Origin: Pseudonocardia sp. C8
GTDB taxonomy: Bacteria > Actinomycetota > Actinomycetes > Mycobacteriales > Pseudonocardiaceae
DNA: 64,000 nucleotides
Assembly (NCBI RefSeq): GCF_014267175.1
Contig: NZ_JACMTR010000002.1
Span: 5,047,501-5,111,500, forward strand
Reading direction: 5' to 3'
The translations under genes were made by a program, and so were the position numbers. Each line of letters starts with the position of its first letter. The first letter of the stretch is position 1. Positions 17,078-25,407 of the stretch are shown piece by piece. The notes beneath the pieces were generated by a model. It was not told the DNA's origin, made no database searches, and saw nothing but the letters and a program-made list of their open reading frames with translations.

Positions 17078-17116
17078 TTGTCCACAGCCGCGGCAGTTGT
17101 CCACGAGTTGTCCACA
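17078..17116 (+). promoter_or_regulatory. cluster of three DnaA-box-like 9-mers upstream of ssd
   Basis: TTGTCCACA at 17078-17086 and again at 17108-17116, with TTGTCCACG at 17097-17105. All are on the same strand, at start spacings of 19 and 11 bases. TTGTCCACA is the actinobacterial consensus DnaA box. The cluster ends 91 bases before the ssd start, between the tandem repeat and the Tad operon. There is no dnaA, dnaN or AT-rich unwinding region here, so this is not oriC. A DnaA-titration or DnaA-regulated promoter is the likely reading. Confidence 0.6.
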
Positions 17117-17206
17117 GCCGGGAGAACTCGTCGTCGCACCGGGTCGTTCCGGCCCCACGCTGGTCCCCGGGGCCCGCGCCGGCGGGCCGGTGGGAGGTGC
17201 ACCGCG

Positions 17207-18298
17207 ATGGACCGGCACTGCCTGATCGTGGCCGACGACCCGGACCTGCTCGACGCGCTGCTGCGGCTCGCCGCCGCGGCCGACATCGACGCCCAGCGTG
17301 CGGTCGACGCCGCCGACGCCCGGCGCGCCTGGGCGGCAGCTCCGGTCGTGCTGCTCGACCGGGCCGGTGCGGTCCGGTGCCGGGACGCCGGCTTCCCCCG
17401 CCGGGAGTCGGTGGTGATCGTGGTGTCCGGTGAGCCCACCGGCGACGACTGGCGGACGGCGGTGACCCTCGGTGCGGACCGGGTGGTGCAGCTGCCCCTC
17501 GGCGAGGCCGGGCTGGCGGCGATGCTCGCCGACGTCCGGGAGCGGGCCGCCGCAGGTGGCCGGCCCGGGCGGGTGCTGGCCGTGGTCGGCGGCTGCGGTG
17601 GGGCGGGCGCGTCGGTGCTGGCGACCGCGGTCGCGGTGGCGGCCGCCCGGGGCGGTGCGGCGGCGCTGCTGGTCGACTGCGACCCGCTCGGCGGCGGGCT
17701 GGACCTGCTGGTCGGTGTCGAGCAGGAGGAGGGTCTGCGCTGGCCCGAGCTCGCGATCGGTGACGGCCGGGTGCGGGCGGCGCCACTGCGGGCAGCGCTC
17801 CCGCGGGTGGTGGCCGGGCGGGCCGAGCTGTCGGTGCTGTCCTGCGCCCGCACCCCGCACGGCCCCGAACCGGCGGCCGTCACCGCCGTGCTGGAGGCCG
17901 GGCGCCGGGCCGGCGGGGCGGTCGTCTGCGACCTGCCCCGCTACCCGACCGACGCGGCGCTCGCCGCGCTCGGGGCGGCCGATCTCACGGTGCTGGTCGT
18001 CCCCGCCGCACTGCGGGCCGGTTCCGCGGCCGGCCGGGTCGCCGACGTGCTCGCCGAGCACGCCCGCGCCGTGGAGCTCGTCGTGCGCGGCCCCTCCCCC
18101 GGCGGTATCACCCCGGAGCAGGTGGCGACCTCGCTCGGGCTGCCGCTGCTGCACGCGATGCGCGCGGAACGCGACCTCGCCGGCGCGCTCGACCGCGGCC
18201 GCACCCCGGGGTCGGGCCGCGGCCCGCTGGCCACCGCCGCACGTACGGTCCACGACCGGCTGGTCGCGCTCGACCGTCCCCGCCGGGCCGCGTCGTGA
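17207..18298 (+). CDS. ssd: septum-site-determining / CpaE-like P-loop protein of the Tad locus
   Basis: 363 residues with GGGAGGTG before the ATG. The N-terminal 110 residues form a receiver-like fold without phosphorylation residues (LIVADDPDLLDALLRLA). The rest is a MinD/ParA-like ATPase: VVGGCGGAGASVLATAVAVAAA is a deviant Walker A in which the Lys is absent (G-G-A-G-A-S), then LLVDCDPLGGGLDLLVG and VVCDLPR. It matches the actinobacterial 'helicase/secretion neighbourhood CpaE-like' family, M. tuberculosis Rv3660c, which affects septum placement and should localise the Tad pilus machine. First gene of the Tad operon. Confidence 0.88.
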   Translation: MDRHCLIVADDPDLLDALLRLAAAADIDAQRAVDAADARRAWAAAPVVLLDRAGAVRCRDAGFPRRESVVIVVSGEPTGDDWRTAVTLGADRVVQLPLGEAGLAAMLADVRERAAAGGRPGRVLAVVGGCGGAGASVLATAVAVAAARGGAAALLVDCDPLGGGLDLLVGVEQEEGLRWPELAIGDGRVRAAPLRAALPRVVAGRAELSVLSCARTPHGPEPAAVTAVLEAGRRAGGAVVCDLPRYPTDAALAALGAADLTVLVVPAALRAGSAAGRVADVLAEHARAVELVVRGPSPGGITPEQVATSLGLPLLHAMRAERDLAGALDRGRTPGSGRGPLATAARTVHDRLVALDRPRRAAS

Positions 18299-19449
18299 AC
18301 CCGCTGGTGGACCGGGTCCGCGCCCGGCTCGCGGACGGTGGCGGCGGGACCGGGCCGGCCGCGGTCGCCGCGGCGGTGCGCGCGGAGTCCGGTGGCGTCG
18401 CCTCCGACCTCGACGTCCTGGCCGCCCTGCGGACCCTGCGCCAGGAGTTCACCGGCGCGGGGCCGCTCGACACGCTGCTGCGGGACCCGGCCACGACCGA
18501 CGTGCTGGTCACCGCGCCGGACGCGGTGTGGGTGGACCGCGGGGACGGGCTGCGGCGCAGCTCCGTCACCTTCCCGGACGAGGCCGCCGTCCGCAGGCTC
18601 GCCCAGCGACTGGCCCTGGCCGCGGGACGGCGCCTGGACGACGCGAGCCCGTGCGTCGACGGCCGCCTCGCCGACACCGGGGTCCGGCTGCACGCCGTGC
18701 TGCCCCCGGTCGCCGCGGGCGGCACCGCGATCTCCCTCCGGGTGCTGCGGCCGGCGAGCCACGACCTGGCAGCGCTGCGCCGCACCGACACGGTCGACGC
18801 GACCGGGGAGGCACTGCTGCGGGCGATCGTGGCTGCGCGGCTGGCGGTCCTGGTCGCCGGCGGCACGGGCACCGGGAAGACCACCGTGCTCAATGCACTG
18901 CTCGGTGCCGTCGACCCGGGCGAACGCATCGTCACGGTGGAGGACGCCGAGGAGCTCCGGCCCCGCCATCCGCACGTCGTGCGGCTGGTCGCCCGGCCGC
19001 CGAACATCGAGGGCTCCGGTGGTGTCCCGCTCCGCGAGCTCGTCCGGCAGGCGCTGCGCATGCGGCCGGACCGCCTGGTGGTCGGTGAGGTCCGCGGGGC
19101 GGAGGTCGGGGACCTGCTGGCCGCGATGAACACCGGCCACGACGGTGGCGCGTGCACCGTCCACGCGAACTCGGTGCGCGAGATCCCGGCGCGGATGCGT
19201 GCCCTCGCCGGGCTGGGTGGCATGGCCCCGGCCGCACTGGACGGGCAGCTCACCGCGGCCGTCCAGGTCGTCCTGCAGATGCGCAGGCGCCCCGGCACCG
19301 GCCGGGTCCTCGACGAGATCGGGGTGCTGAGCCGCGGCGACGACGGCGGCCCGCGGGTCACGGCCGCGTGGACCCGCGACGGCGGCGGCCCGGGACTGGC
19401 CGAGCTGCGCGCGCTGCTGCACGACCGCGGGGTGGGTGCGCCGTGCTGA
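18295..19449 (+). CDS. tadA: Tad secretion/pilus ATPase (CpaF-like)
   Basis: 384 residues; the GTG overlaps the ssd stop as GTGA. A type II/IV secretion ATPase: N-terminal domain to about 150, Walker A GGTGTGKT at 189-196, Asp box VTVEDAEELRP, Walker B region RMRPDRLVVGEVRG, and the His box TGHDGGACTVHANS. It powers assembly of Flp/Tad pili at the inner face of the membrane. It is shorter than Gram-negative TadA because the N-terminal extension is missing, as is normal in actinobacteria. The next gene overlaps by 7 bases. Confidence 0.94.
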   Translation: MNPLVDRVRARLADGGGGTGPAAVAAAVRAESGGVASDLDVLAALRTLRQEFTGAGPLDTLLRDPATTDVLVTAPDAVWVDRGDGLRRSSVTFPDEAAVRRLAQRLALAAGRRLDDASPCVDGRLADTGVRLHAVLPPVAAGGTAISLRVLRPASHDLAALRRTDTVDATGEALLRAIVAARLAVLVAGGTGTGKTTVLNALLGAVDPGERIVTVEDAEELRPRHPHVVRLVARPPNIEGSGGVPLRELVRQALRMRPDRLVVGEVRGAEVGDLLAAMNTGHDGGACTVHANSVREIPARMRALAGLGGMAPAALDGQLTAAVQVVLQMRRRPGTGRVLDEIGVLSRGDDGGPRVTAAWTRDGGGPGLAELRALLHDRGVGAPC

Positions 19450-20288
19450 CCCTGGCCGGCACGCTCCCGCTGCCGGCGACTGGCCGGTGGCCCTCCGTCG
19501 CCGCGCTCGCGCTCCTGGCGGCCGCGGTGCTCGCCTCCCCCGCCGCGAGTGCGCGACGGCGGCTGCGCGACCTCCCACCGGTCACGGCCCGGCCGCGGAC
19601 CGGGCGTCTCCGGGCCGGGGTGCTCGGGTTCCCGGCCGCGGCCGGTGCCGGGCTCCTGGTGCTCGGTCCGGCCGGGGCCGCGTGCGCCGCCGGTGCCCTC
19701 TGGTTCGCCCGGCGCCGGTTCGCCGCCCGGCAGGCGGCAGCCCGGGACGCCGAGGCCGCCACGGAGCTCGCCGACGCGCTCGCCCGGATCAGCGACGAGC
19801 TGCGGAGCGGGGCTCACCCCGCGGCGGCGCTCGCCGGGCACGAGCACGACGGCCCGCTCGCCCGCAGGTTGCTGGAGCCCGCGGCCGCCGCCGCCCGCAT
19901 CGGCGAACCCGTGCCCGACGCGCTGCGCCGGGCCGCGGCCGGTCCGGCCGGCGACGACCTCGGGCGGATCGCCACGGCGTGGGAGCTGGCCGACCGGCAC
20001 GGGGCACCGCTCGCCACGCTGCTGGGCGCGCTGCGCGACGACATCCGGTGGCGGGTCACCCACGGCTCCCGGGTGCGCGCACAGCTGGCCGGGCCACGGG
20101 CCACCGCGTCCGTCCTGACCGCGCTGCCGCTGGCCGGGATCGGACTCGGCCAGCTGATGGGGATCGCGCCGCTGGCGGTGCTCCGTACCGGGGTGCACGG
20201 CCCCGCGCTGCTGGTCGTCGGGGTGTTGCTGACCGCGGCCGGTGCGGCGTGGTCGGACCGGATCCTGCGTGCGGCGGTGCCGTCGTGA
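19443..20288 (+). CDS. tadB: Tad platform protein TadB (type II secretion system F family)
   Basis: 281 residues from the GTG at 19443. Hydrophobic segments occur near the N-terminus (SVAALALLAAAVLAS and AAAGAGLLVLGPAGAACAAGALW) and two near the C-terminus (ATASVLTALPLAGIGLGQL; ALLVVGVLLTAAGAAW). Between them is the cytoplasmic T2SSF helical domain (ATELADALARISDELRSGAHPAAAL; WELADRHGAPLATLLGALRDDI). It forms the inner-membrane platform with TadC that couples the ATPase to pilin extraction. It overlaps both neighbours. Confidence 0.87.
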   Translation: MLTLAGTLPLPATGRWPSVAALALLAAAVLASPAASARRRLRDLPPVTARPRTGRLRAGVLGFPAAAGAGLLVLGPAGAACAAGALWFARRRFAARQAAARDAEAATELADALARISDELRSGAHPAAALAGHEHDGPLARRLLEPAAAAARIGEPVPDALRRAAAGPAGDDLGRIATAWELADRHGAPLATLLGALRDDIRWRVTHGSRVRAQLAGPRATASVLTALPLAGIGLGQLMGIAPLAVLRTGVHGPALLVVGVLLTAAGAAWSDRILRAAVPS

Positions 20289-20995
20289 CCGCGGTGGCGC
20301 TCGGCCTGGCCGCCGGGGCGATCCTGCTCGGCGGTGCCCGGCCGGCGGCCGGACGGCTGCGCAGGTTGCGCGGCCCCGTGCCCGACCGGTCCGCCGGGCG
20401 TCCCCGGGCGGCGGTGCTCGCCGTCCTGCTCCCCTCCGGCGCGGCGCTCGGCTGGGTCCTGGGCGGCACGGCCGGTGCGGTGGCCGGCACCGCGGTGGGT
20501 GCGGGCTTGATGGTGCTGGTCCGGCGGGTGCCCGGGACGCACGCGCCCCGGGCCGACGACGCCGATCTCGCGGCCGCCTGGGACCTGCTCGCCACCTGCC
20601 TGGCCGCCGGGCTGACGGTCCCGGACGCGCTGGAGGCCGCCGGCCGCAGGCTGTCCGGCCGGGCCGGGGCGACCTTGCGCCGGGTGTCGGGGCTGCTCGC
20701 GCTGGGCGCGTCCGCGGAGGATGCCTGGTCGGCGGCGGCCACCGTCCCCGGTCTCTCCGGTGTCGCCCGCGCGGCCGGGCGCTCGGCCCGCACCGGCGCC
20801 GCGCTGGGCCGGGCCGCGTCGGCCGAGGCGGCCCGGCTGCGGACCGGCCTGGCCGACCGGGCCGAGGAGCGGGCCCAGCGCGCTGCCGTCCGCATCACCG
20901 CCCCGCTGGGGCTCTGCTTCCTGCCCGCTTTCCTGGTCCTCGGCATCGTGCCGGTCGTGATCGGGCTGGCCGGGGAGGCGTTCGCCCGATGGTGA
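20285..20995 (+). CDS. tadC: Tad platform protein TadC (type II secretion system F family)
   Basis: 236 residues; the GTG overlaps the tadB stop as GTGA. Two N-terminal hydrophobic segments (VALGLAAGAILLGGA; VLAVLLPSGAALGWVLGGTAGAVAG) are followed by the T2SSF domain (AAWDLLATCLAAGLTVPDALEAAG; ARAAGRSARTGAALGRAASAEA). The final helix, APLGLCFLPAFLVLGIVPVVIGLAG, is the typical TadC end. It is the partner of TadB in the pilus platform. A 66-bp gap to the pilin gene holds a fresh ribosome binding site, so pilin may be made in higher amounts. Confidence 0.87.
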   Translation: MTAVALGLAAGAILLGGARPAAGRLRRLRGPVPDRSAGRPRAAVLAVLLPSGAALGWVLGGTAGAVAGTAVGAGLMVLVRRVPGTHAPRADDADLAAAWDLLATCLAAGLTVPDALEAAGRRLSGRAGATLRRVSGLLALGASAEDAWSAAATVPGLSGVARAAGRSARTGAALGRAASAEAARLRTGLADRAEERAQRAAVRITAPLGLCFLPAFLVLGIVPVVIGLAGEAFARW

Positions 20996-21061
20996 CCCCG
21001 ATGGCGTCACCGGGCGACGACGGATCCGCATCCCGCGGGTCCCCGACCGAGGAGAACTTCG

Positions 21062-21256
21062 ATGACCCGAACCGTCCTGCAGCACCGCCTGGCCACGCTC
21101 GTCACCTCCGACGACGGGATGTCCACCGTCGAGTACGCGGTCGGGACCGTCGCCGCGGCGGCGTTCGCCGCCCTGCTGTACGCGATCGTCAGCGGGGGCG
21201 AGGTCACGACCGCGCTCACCGGGATCGTGCAACGTGCGCTGTCCACGACGTTCTGA
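21062..21256 (+). CDS. Flp-type pilin (DUF4244 family)
   Basis: 64 residues with GAGGAGAAC before the ATG. A short leader ends near DDGMSTVEYAVGTVAAAAFAALLYAIV. The G-M-S-T-V-E-Y order is the prepilin-peptidase site, with cleavage expected after Gly19 and the conserved Glu five residues into the mature protein. One hydrophobic helix follows, then a short polar tail. It is the likely main subunit of the Tad pilus. A prepilin peptidase gene is not in this window. Confidence 0.85.
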   Translation: MTRTVLQHRLATLVTSDDGMSTVEYAVGTVAAAAFAALLYAIVSGGEVTTALTGIVQRALSTTF

Positions 21257-21815
21257 TCTCCGCGGCGACACCGGAGCCGTCACCGTCGAGGCGGCCCTGG
21301 CGCTCGGCACCCTCGTGCTCGTCACCGCGGCCGCGGTGGCGGCCGTCGCCGCGGTGGCGGCCGCCGTCCGGTGCACCGACGCCGCCCGGGAGCTGGCCCG
21401 CCAGGCCGCACGCGGTGACGCCGACCGCGGTCGCGCCGCCGCCGCGGCGCTGGCCCCCGCCGGGGCGGAGGCCGACCTCCGGATCGACGGCGACCACGTC
21501 GTCGCGACGGTCCGAGCCCGGCCGGTGGCGCTGCTGCCGGTGTCGATCAGCGGCAGCGCGACCGCCGTCGCGGAGCCCGGGGTGTCCGCGACCGGACCCA
21601 CTGCGGGCGGGCCCGCCGGGCCCGGGCCTCTCGGGTCCGCGTCCGCCGGGAGCGAGACCGCCGGGCCCCGGCCAGCCGGGCCCGCGTCCGTCGGGCCCGC
21701 GCCCGCCGGGGCGGGATCCGCCCGGTTCACGGGCCCCGAGGCCGGTCCGGCCGGAGCCGACCCGCCGGCCGGTGGTGGGCAGCCCGGGGCGGCGGCACCG
21801 GAGCCGGCGGGATGA
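21234..21815 (+). CDS. TadE-family minor pilin with long Gly/Pro/Ala tail
   Basis: 193 residues from a GTG that lies 23 bases inside the pilin gene. GAVTVEAALALGTLVLVTAAAVAAVAAVAAAV (about 14-45) is the TadE membrane helix with its leading Glu. A short globular part to about 110 follows. The last 80 residues are almost entirely Gly, Pro, Ala and Ser, with GPA/SAG-like runs (for example GPAGPGPLGSASAGSETAGP). Such a tail is not part of the family core and may span or stick to the cell wall. The tail could also be a recently expanded repeat. Confidence 0.75.
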   Translation: MRCPRRSDLRGDTGAVTVEAALALGTLVLVTAAAVAAVAAVAAAVRCTDAARELARQAARGDADRGRAAAAALAPAGAEADLRIDGDHVVATVRARPVALLPVSISGSATAVAEPGVSATGPTAGGPAGPGPLGSASAGSETAGPRPAGPASVGPAPAGAGSARFTGPEAGPAGADPPAGGGQPGAAAPEPAG

Positions 21816-22216
21816 CTCCCCGGGCCCCCCGCCGGATCCGGCACGACGACGCCGGCGTCGCCTCGATGTGGGCCGCGACCGCCGCCGCGGTGCTGCTGCT
21901 CACCGCGACGGCGGGTGTCGACCTCGCGGCCGCCGTCCGGGCCCGGCACGTGGCCGGCGCAGCCGCGGACCTCTCGGCGCTGGCTGCCGCCGCGCACGTC
22001 GTGGAGGGACCCGCCACCGCCTGCCGGGTGGCGACGGAGCTCACCGCACGCAACGGCGCGGTGCTCACCGGATGCCGGCTCGACGGCTGGGACGCGCTGG
22101 TCGAGACGGAGGTCCGCTGGTCCGGCCTGCTGCCCACCCGCGGCCCGGCGACCGGGCGTGCGCGGGCCGGCCCGGCACCGGTCACCGACGCTCCCACCCG
22201 GCCCGCACCCCGTTGA
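21812..22216 (+). CDS. TadE-like protein of the helicase/secretion neighbourhood
   Basis: 134 residues; ATGA overlap with the preceding gene. It opens HDDAGVASMWAATAAAVLLLTATAGVDLAAAVRARHVAGAAADLSALAAA: a D-x-G-x-A-S prepilin-like start, one membrane helix, then the ARHVAGAAADLSALAAA block typical of Rv3654c-like proteins and TadG N-termini. Two cysteines (ACRVA and GCRL) probably form a disulphide outside the cell. It is the last gene of the Tad operon. Confidence 0.8.
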   Translation: MTPRAPRRIRHDDAGVASMWAATAAAVLLLTATAGVDLAAAVRARHVAGAAADLSALAAAAHVVEGPATACRVATELTARNGAVLTGCRLDGWDALVETEVRWSGLLPTRGPATGRARAGPAPVTDAPTRPAPR

Positions 22217-22535
22217 CGACGACCAGGAAGTGATCATGATCTCGGTGAGCGGTATCAGGCTCCGGATGAACGGACGGGTAACACCACAGCACGCGGCCAT
22301 CACGGGCGGCCCGGCCGCACCGTCCGTCCCGGCGGCGCTTCGTCGTCGGGGCGGGACCGATCACCGACGTCGGCGCGCCCGGCTCTGGTCACCGGCGGCG
22401 ACCTCGGGCCTACTGGAGGTCGTCGAGGGCACGGGCAGGGTCCGGCCCGCCCCGATACGCCAGACCACGCTCCCCAGACCGCGGTGGAGCCGGAGCGCGA
22501 CGCGCATCCCCGTCCGGCTCCATCGCACGTGGTCG

Positions 22536-22574
22536 CCACCGGCCCGCCCGGTCCCCCGGCGGGCGGGCCGGTGG
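22536..22574. terminator. strong bidirectional terminator between the Tad operon and the helicase gene
   Basis: A 15-bp perfect stem (22536-22550 with 22560-22574, CCACCGGCCCGCCCG against its complement) and a 9-base loop. It lies 21 bases past the helicase stop and 320 bases past the last Tad gene. The rest of the 379-bp gap (22217-22535) shows no gene, promoter or repeat that I can support. Confidence 0.8.
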
Positions 22575-22595
22575 TACCTCGCAGCCCGCCGGACC

Positions 22596-25028
22596 TCAGC
22601 GCGCGTCGTCGCCGCCCTCGGCCAGTGCGCCGAGTACGAGATCGAGCACCTGCACCGCCCCCGCCTTGTCCAGCGGGTTGTTGCCGTTGCCGCACTTCGG
22701 CGACTGCACGCACGACGGGCACCCGGTGCGGCACTCGCAGTCCCGGACGGCGGCGCGGGTCGCGGCCAGCCAGCGCGCCAGTACCGCGTGCCCGCGCTCG
22801 GCGAGCCCGGCACCGCCCGGATGCCCGTCGTGCACGAACACCGTCGGCAGGCCGGTGTCCGGGTGCAGGGCCGTCGACAGGCCGCCGATGTCCCAGCGAT
22901 CGCAGATCGCGAACAGCGGCAGCAGGCCGATCGCGGCGTGCTCGGCGGCGTGCAGGGCACCGGGCAGGCGGGCGTCGTCGATCCCGGCGGCGGCGAGCGC
23001 GTCCGGGTCGATCGTGTACCAGACCGACCGGGTGTCGAGGCTCTGCGCCGGCAGGTCGAGGGCGGTCTGGTCGAGCACCGTGCCGTCCGGTGTGCGCCGC
23101 CGGTAGGCGACGACCTGGCTGGTCACGGTGGTCCGCCCGAAACAGACGTGCACCGGCCCGTGGCGGCGGGCCTCGAGCACCTCCAGCACCGTCACGTCGG
23201 AGACCGACTGCGCCTCGGTCCGCCAGTCCGGGTCCTCCGGGTGCACCAGCGCGACACCACCGTCGAGATCGAGCTCGTCGACGACGTAGCTCTCCCCCCG
23301 GTGCAGGTAGACCGCGCCGGGATGCACGGTCCCCGGGGCGGCACCGCCGTCCACGGTTCCGAGCATCCGGGCGGTGGCCGCCTCGACGACCGCGACCTGG
23401 CCGAGCCCGGACCCGCGCAGGTCGACCTGCGCGGCCGGGGCGTCACCGGTGTCCGGCCAGAACCAGCCGTGCGGCCTGCGACGCAGCACCCCGTCCGCGA
23501 CCAGCTCGTCGAGCACCTCCACGGCCGGCTGCCCGCCGAAGACCTCCTCGGCGTCGACCGTGGTGAGCGGCAGCTCGGCGGCCGCGCAGGCCAGCTGCGG
23601 CGCGAGCACGTACGGGTTCACCGGGTTGAGCACGCAGCTCTCGACCGGCGCCCCGATCAGGGTCTGCGGATGGTGCACCAGGTAGGTGTCCAGCGGGTCG
23701 TCCCGGGCCACCAGGACGACCAGCGCCTCGTCCGCGGCCCGGCCGGCGCGCCCCGCCTGTTGCCAGAACGAGGACCGGGTCCCCGGGAAGCCGGCGAGCA
23801 CGACCGCGTCCAGCCCGGAGATGTCCACGCCGAGCTCGAGCGCGTTGGTCGTCGCGACCCCGAGCAGCTCGCCGGACATCAGCGCGGCCTCGAGGGCCCG
23901 GCGTTCCTCGGGCAGGTAACCGCCGCGGTAGGCCGCGACCCGGTCGGCCAGCTCGGGCGCGACGTCGGCGACCTGGCGCCGGGCTCCGAGCGCGGTCAGC
24001 TCCGCGGCCCGGCGGGACCGCACGAACGCCAGCGTCCGCGCCTCCTCCAGGACGAGGTCGGCGAGCATCCGCGCCGCCTCGCCCCCCGCCGAGCGGCGCA
24101 CGGGCGCCCCGTTGTCCCCGGTGATCTCGGTGAGCAGCGGTGGCTCCCAGAACGCGACGGTCCGCCCGGCGTGCGGGGACCCGTCCTCGGTGAGGGCGAC
24201 GACGTCGCGGCCGGTGAGCCGGGACGCGAACTCGGCCGGGCGGGCCACGGTCGCCGAGGCGAGGACGATCGTGGGCCGGGCACCGTAGCGGGCGGCGACC
24301 CGCAGGAGCCGCCGCAGCAGCAGCGCCACGTGCGAGCCGAACACCCCGCGGTAGGTGTGGCACTCGTCGACCACGACGAACTGCAGCCGCCGCAGGAAGG
24401 TGGACCACCGGCGGTGCCGGGGCAGCAGGGAGCGGTGCAGCATGTCCGGGTTCGAGAACATCCAGCGGCAGTGCCGGCGGATCCATTCGCGCTCCTCCAT
24501 GGGGGTGTCGCCGTCGAACGCCGCCGGCCGGATCCCGGCCGGGGCGACGCCGTCGAGGGCGCGCAGCTGGTCCGCGGCGAGCGCCTTCGTGGGCGCGAGA
24601 TAGAGCGCGGTGGCCCGCGGATCCTCGACCAGCCCGGCGAGCACCGGCAGCTGGTAGACCAGCGACTTGCCGGACGCGGTCCCGGTCGCCACGACGACGT
24701 CCGCCCCCGACCGGACCAGCTCCGCCCCGTCGGCCTGGTGCGCCCACGGCCGCTCGATGCCCCGCCCGGCCCAGGCCGCGCGGAGCTCCGGCGGAGTCCA
24801 GCTGGGCCAGTCGGCGGTACGGCCGGGTCGCGGCGGGATCCGGACGACGTGCCGCAGCGGGTCGTCGGGTGCCAGGTCCCCCCGTGCCGGGTCGCCCGAT
24901 GCGTGGTCGCCCGGCTCCGGGTCCGTCCCGCCCGGCCCGAGCCACGTCGTCTCCGCCCGGTCCGGATCGACCTGCGAGCCCGCGAGGACCCGGCGCAGCA
25001 GCTCGACGCCACGCCGCGACCCGTCCAC
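22596..25028 (-). CDS. DECH-box helicase with C-terminal DUF1998-type cysteine cluster (MrfA/Hrq1-like)
   Basis: 810 residues from the GTG at 25028. SF2 motifs in order: AHQ (Q-like), ATGTASGKS (Walker A), APTKALAADQL, the DECH box VVVDECHTYRG, ASATVARP (motif III), TTNALELGVDISGL, and GRAGRAADEA with QQAGR (motif VI). The C-terminal CECRTGCPSCVQSPKCGNGN binds zinc, as in MrfA-type helicases that act in mitomycin-type damage repair. This is the 'helicase/secretion neighbourhood' helicase, convergent with the Tad operon as in mycobacteria (Rv3649). Other GTG codons lie up to 25058, so the start is uncertain by about 10 codons or more. Confidence 0.9.
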   Translation of the reverse strand: MDGSRRGVELLRRVLAGSQVDPDRAETTWLGPGGTDPEPGDHASGDPARGDLAPDDPLRHVVRIPPRPGRTADWPSWTPPELRAAWAGRGIERPWAHQADGAELVRSGADVVVATGTASGKSLVYQLPVLAGLVEDPRATALYLAPTKALAADQLRALDGVAPAGIRPAAFDGDTPMEEREWIRRHCRWMFSNPDMLHRSLLPRHRRWSTFLRRLQFVVVDECHTYRGVFGSHVALLLRRLLRVAARYGARPTIVLASATVARPAEFASRLTGRDVVALTEDGSPHAGRTVAFWEPPLLTEITGDNGAPVRRSAGGEAARMLADLVLEEARTLAFVRSRRAAELTALGARRQVADVAPELADRVAAYRGGYLPEERRALEAALMSGELLGVATTNALELGVDISGLDAVVLAGFPGTRSSFWQQAGRAGRAADEALVVLVARDDPLDTYLVHHPQTLIGAPVESCVLNPVNPYVLAPQLACAAAELPLTTVDAEEVFGGQPAVEVLDELVADGVLRRRPHGWFWPDTGDAPAAQVDLRGSGLGQVAVVEAATARMLGTVDGGAAPGTVHPGAVYLHRGESYVVDELDLDGGVALVHPEDPDWRTEAQSVSDVTVLEVLEARRHGPVHVCFGRTTVTSQVVAYRRRTPDGTVLDQTALDLPAQSLDTRSVWYTIDPDALAAAGIDDARLPGALHAAEHAAIGLLPLFAICDRWDIGGLSTALHPDTGLPTVFVHDGHPGGAGLAERGHAVLARWLAATRAAVRDCECRTGCPSCVQSPKCGNGNNPLDKAGAVQVLDLVLGALAEGGDDAR

Positions 25029-25266
25029 GCACTCCCCGGCCGATCCCACGACCACCACGTTGGCACAGACGTTCGAACGCGGCGCCGGCACCTCCCGGAA
25101 CACGGTGCGTGGCGGATCCGGGCACAGGCCCGCGGCCGAGCAGCGTTGCACCCCAACCGAACCGGGCGTTCGCGCCGGGCACCGCGGGAAGTGTGTGTGT
25201 TCGATCACTTTGGGCGGATCGTTACGTCTTGTGATCCCTCTCGCACTGAGCGGTCGGACACACTTC

Positions 25267-25272
25267 TACACT
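25267..25272 (+). promoter_or_regulatory. possible -10 of the hppA promoter in the helicase-hppA divergent gap
   Basis: TACACT in a relatively AT-rich block (25195-25275). It would give a leader of about 130 bases before hppA. GATCAC (25203-25208) and GTGATC (25230-25235) form a loose inverted repeat nearby. The rest of the 379-bp gap (25029-25407) shows no gene. Confidence 0.3.
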
Positions 25273-25407
25273 GCACACCCGCCCGGTCACGGTCCCCACC
25301 GCCCGGGCCCAGTCGACGCCAGTGCCGTCGTCGGCGGCGAGGCACCCCACCGGTGCCCTCCCGCCGCGTCGGACCTGGTCGAACTTTTCGCTGAACCAGG
25401 AGGACGG

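Noticed and set aside
17078..17116. Chromosomal replication origin
   Set aside because: Only three DnaA-like boxes, no AT-rich unwinding region and no dnaA/dnaN nearby. Kept as a regulatory cluster only.
16392..17206. Plus-strand frames between the HAD gene and ssd
   Set aside because: Low-complexity products of the tandem repeat and the 6C RNA region; the real ssd start is the ATG at 17207 with its own ribosome binding site.
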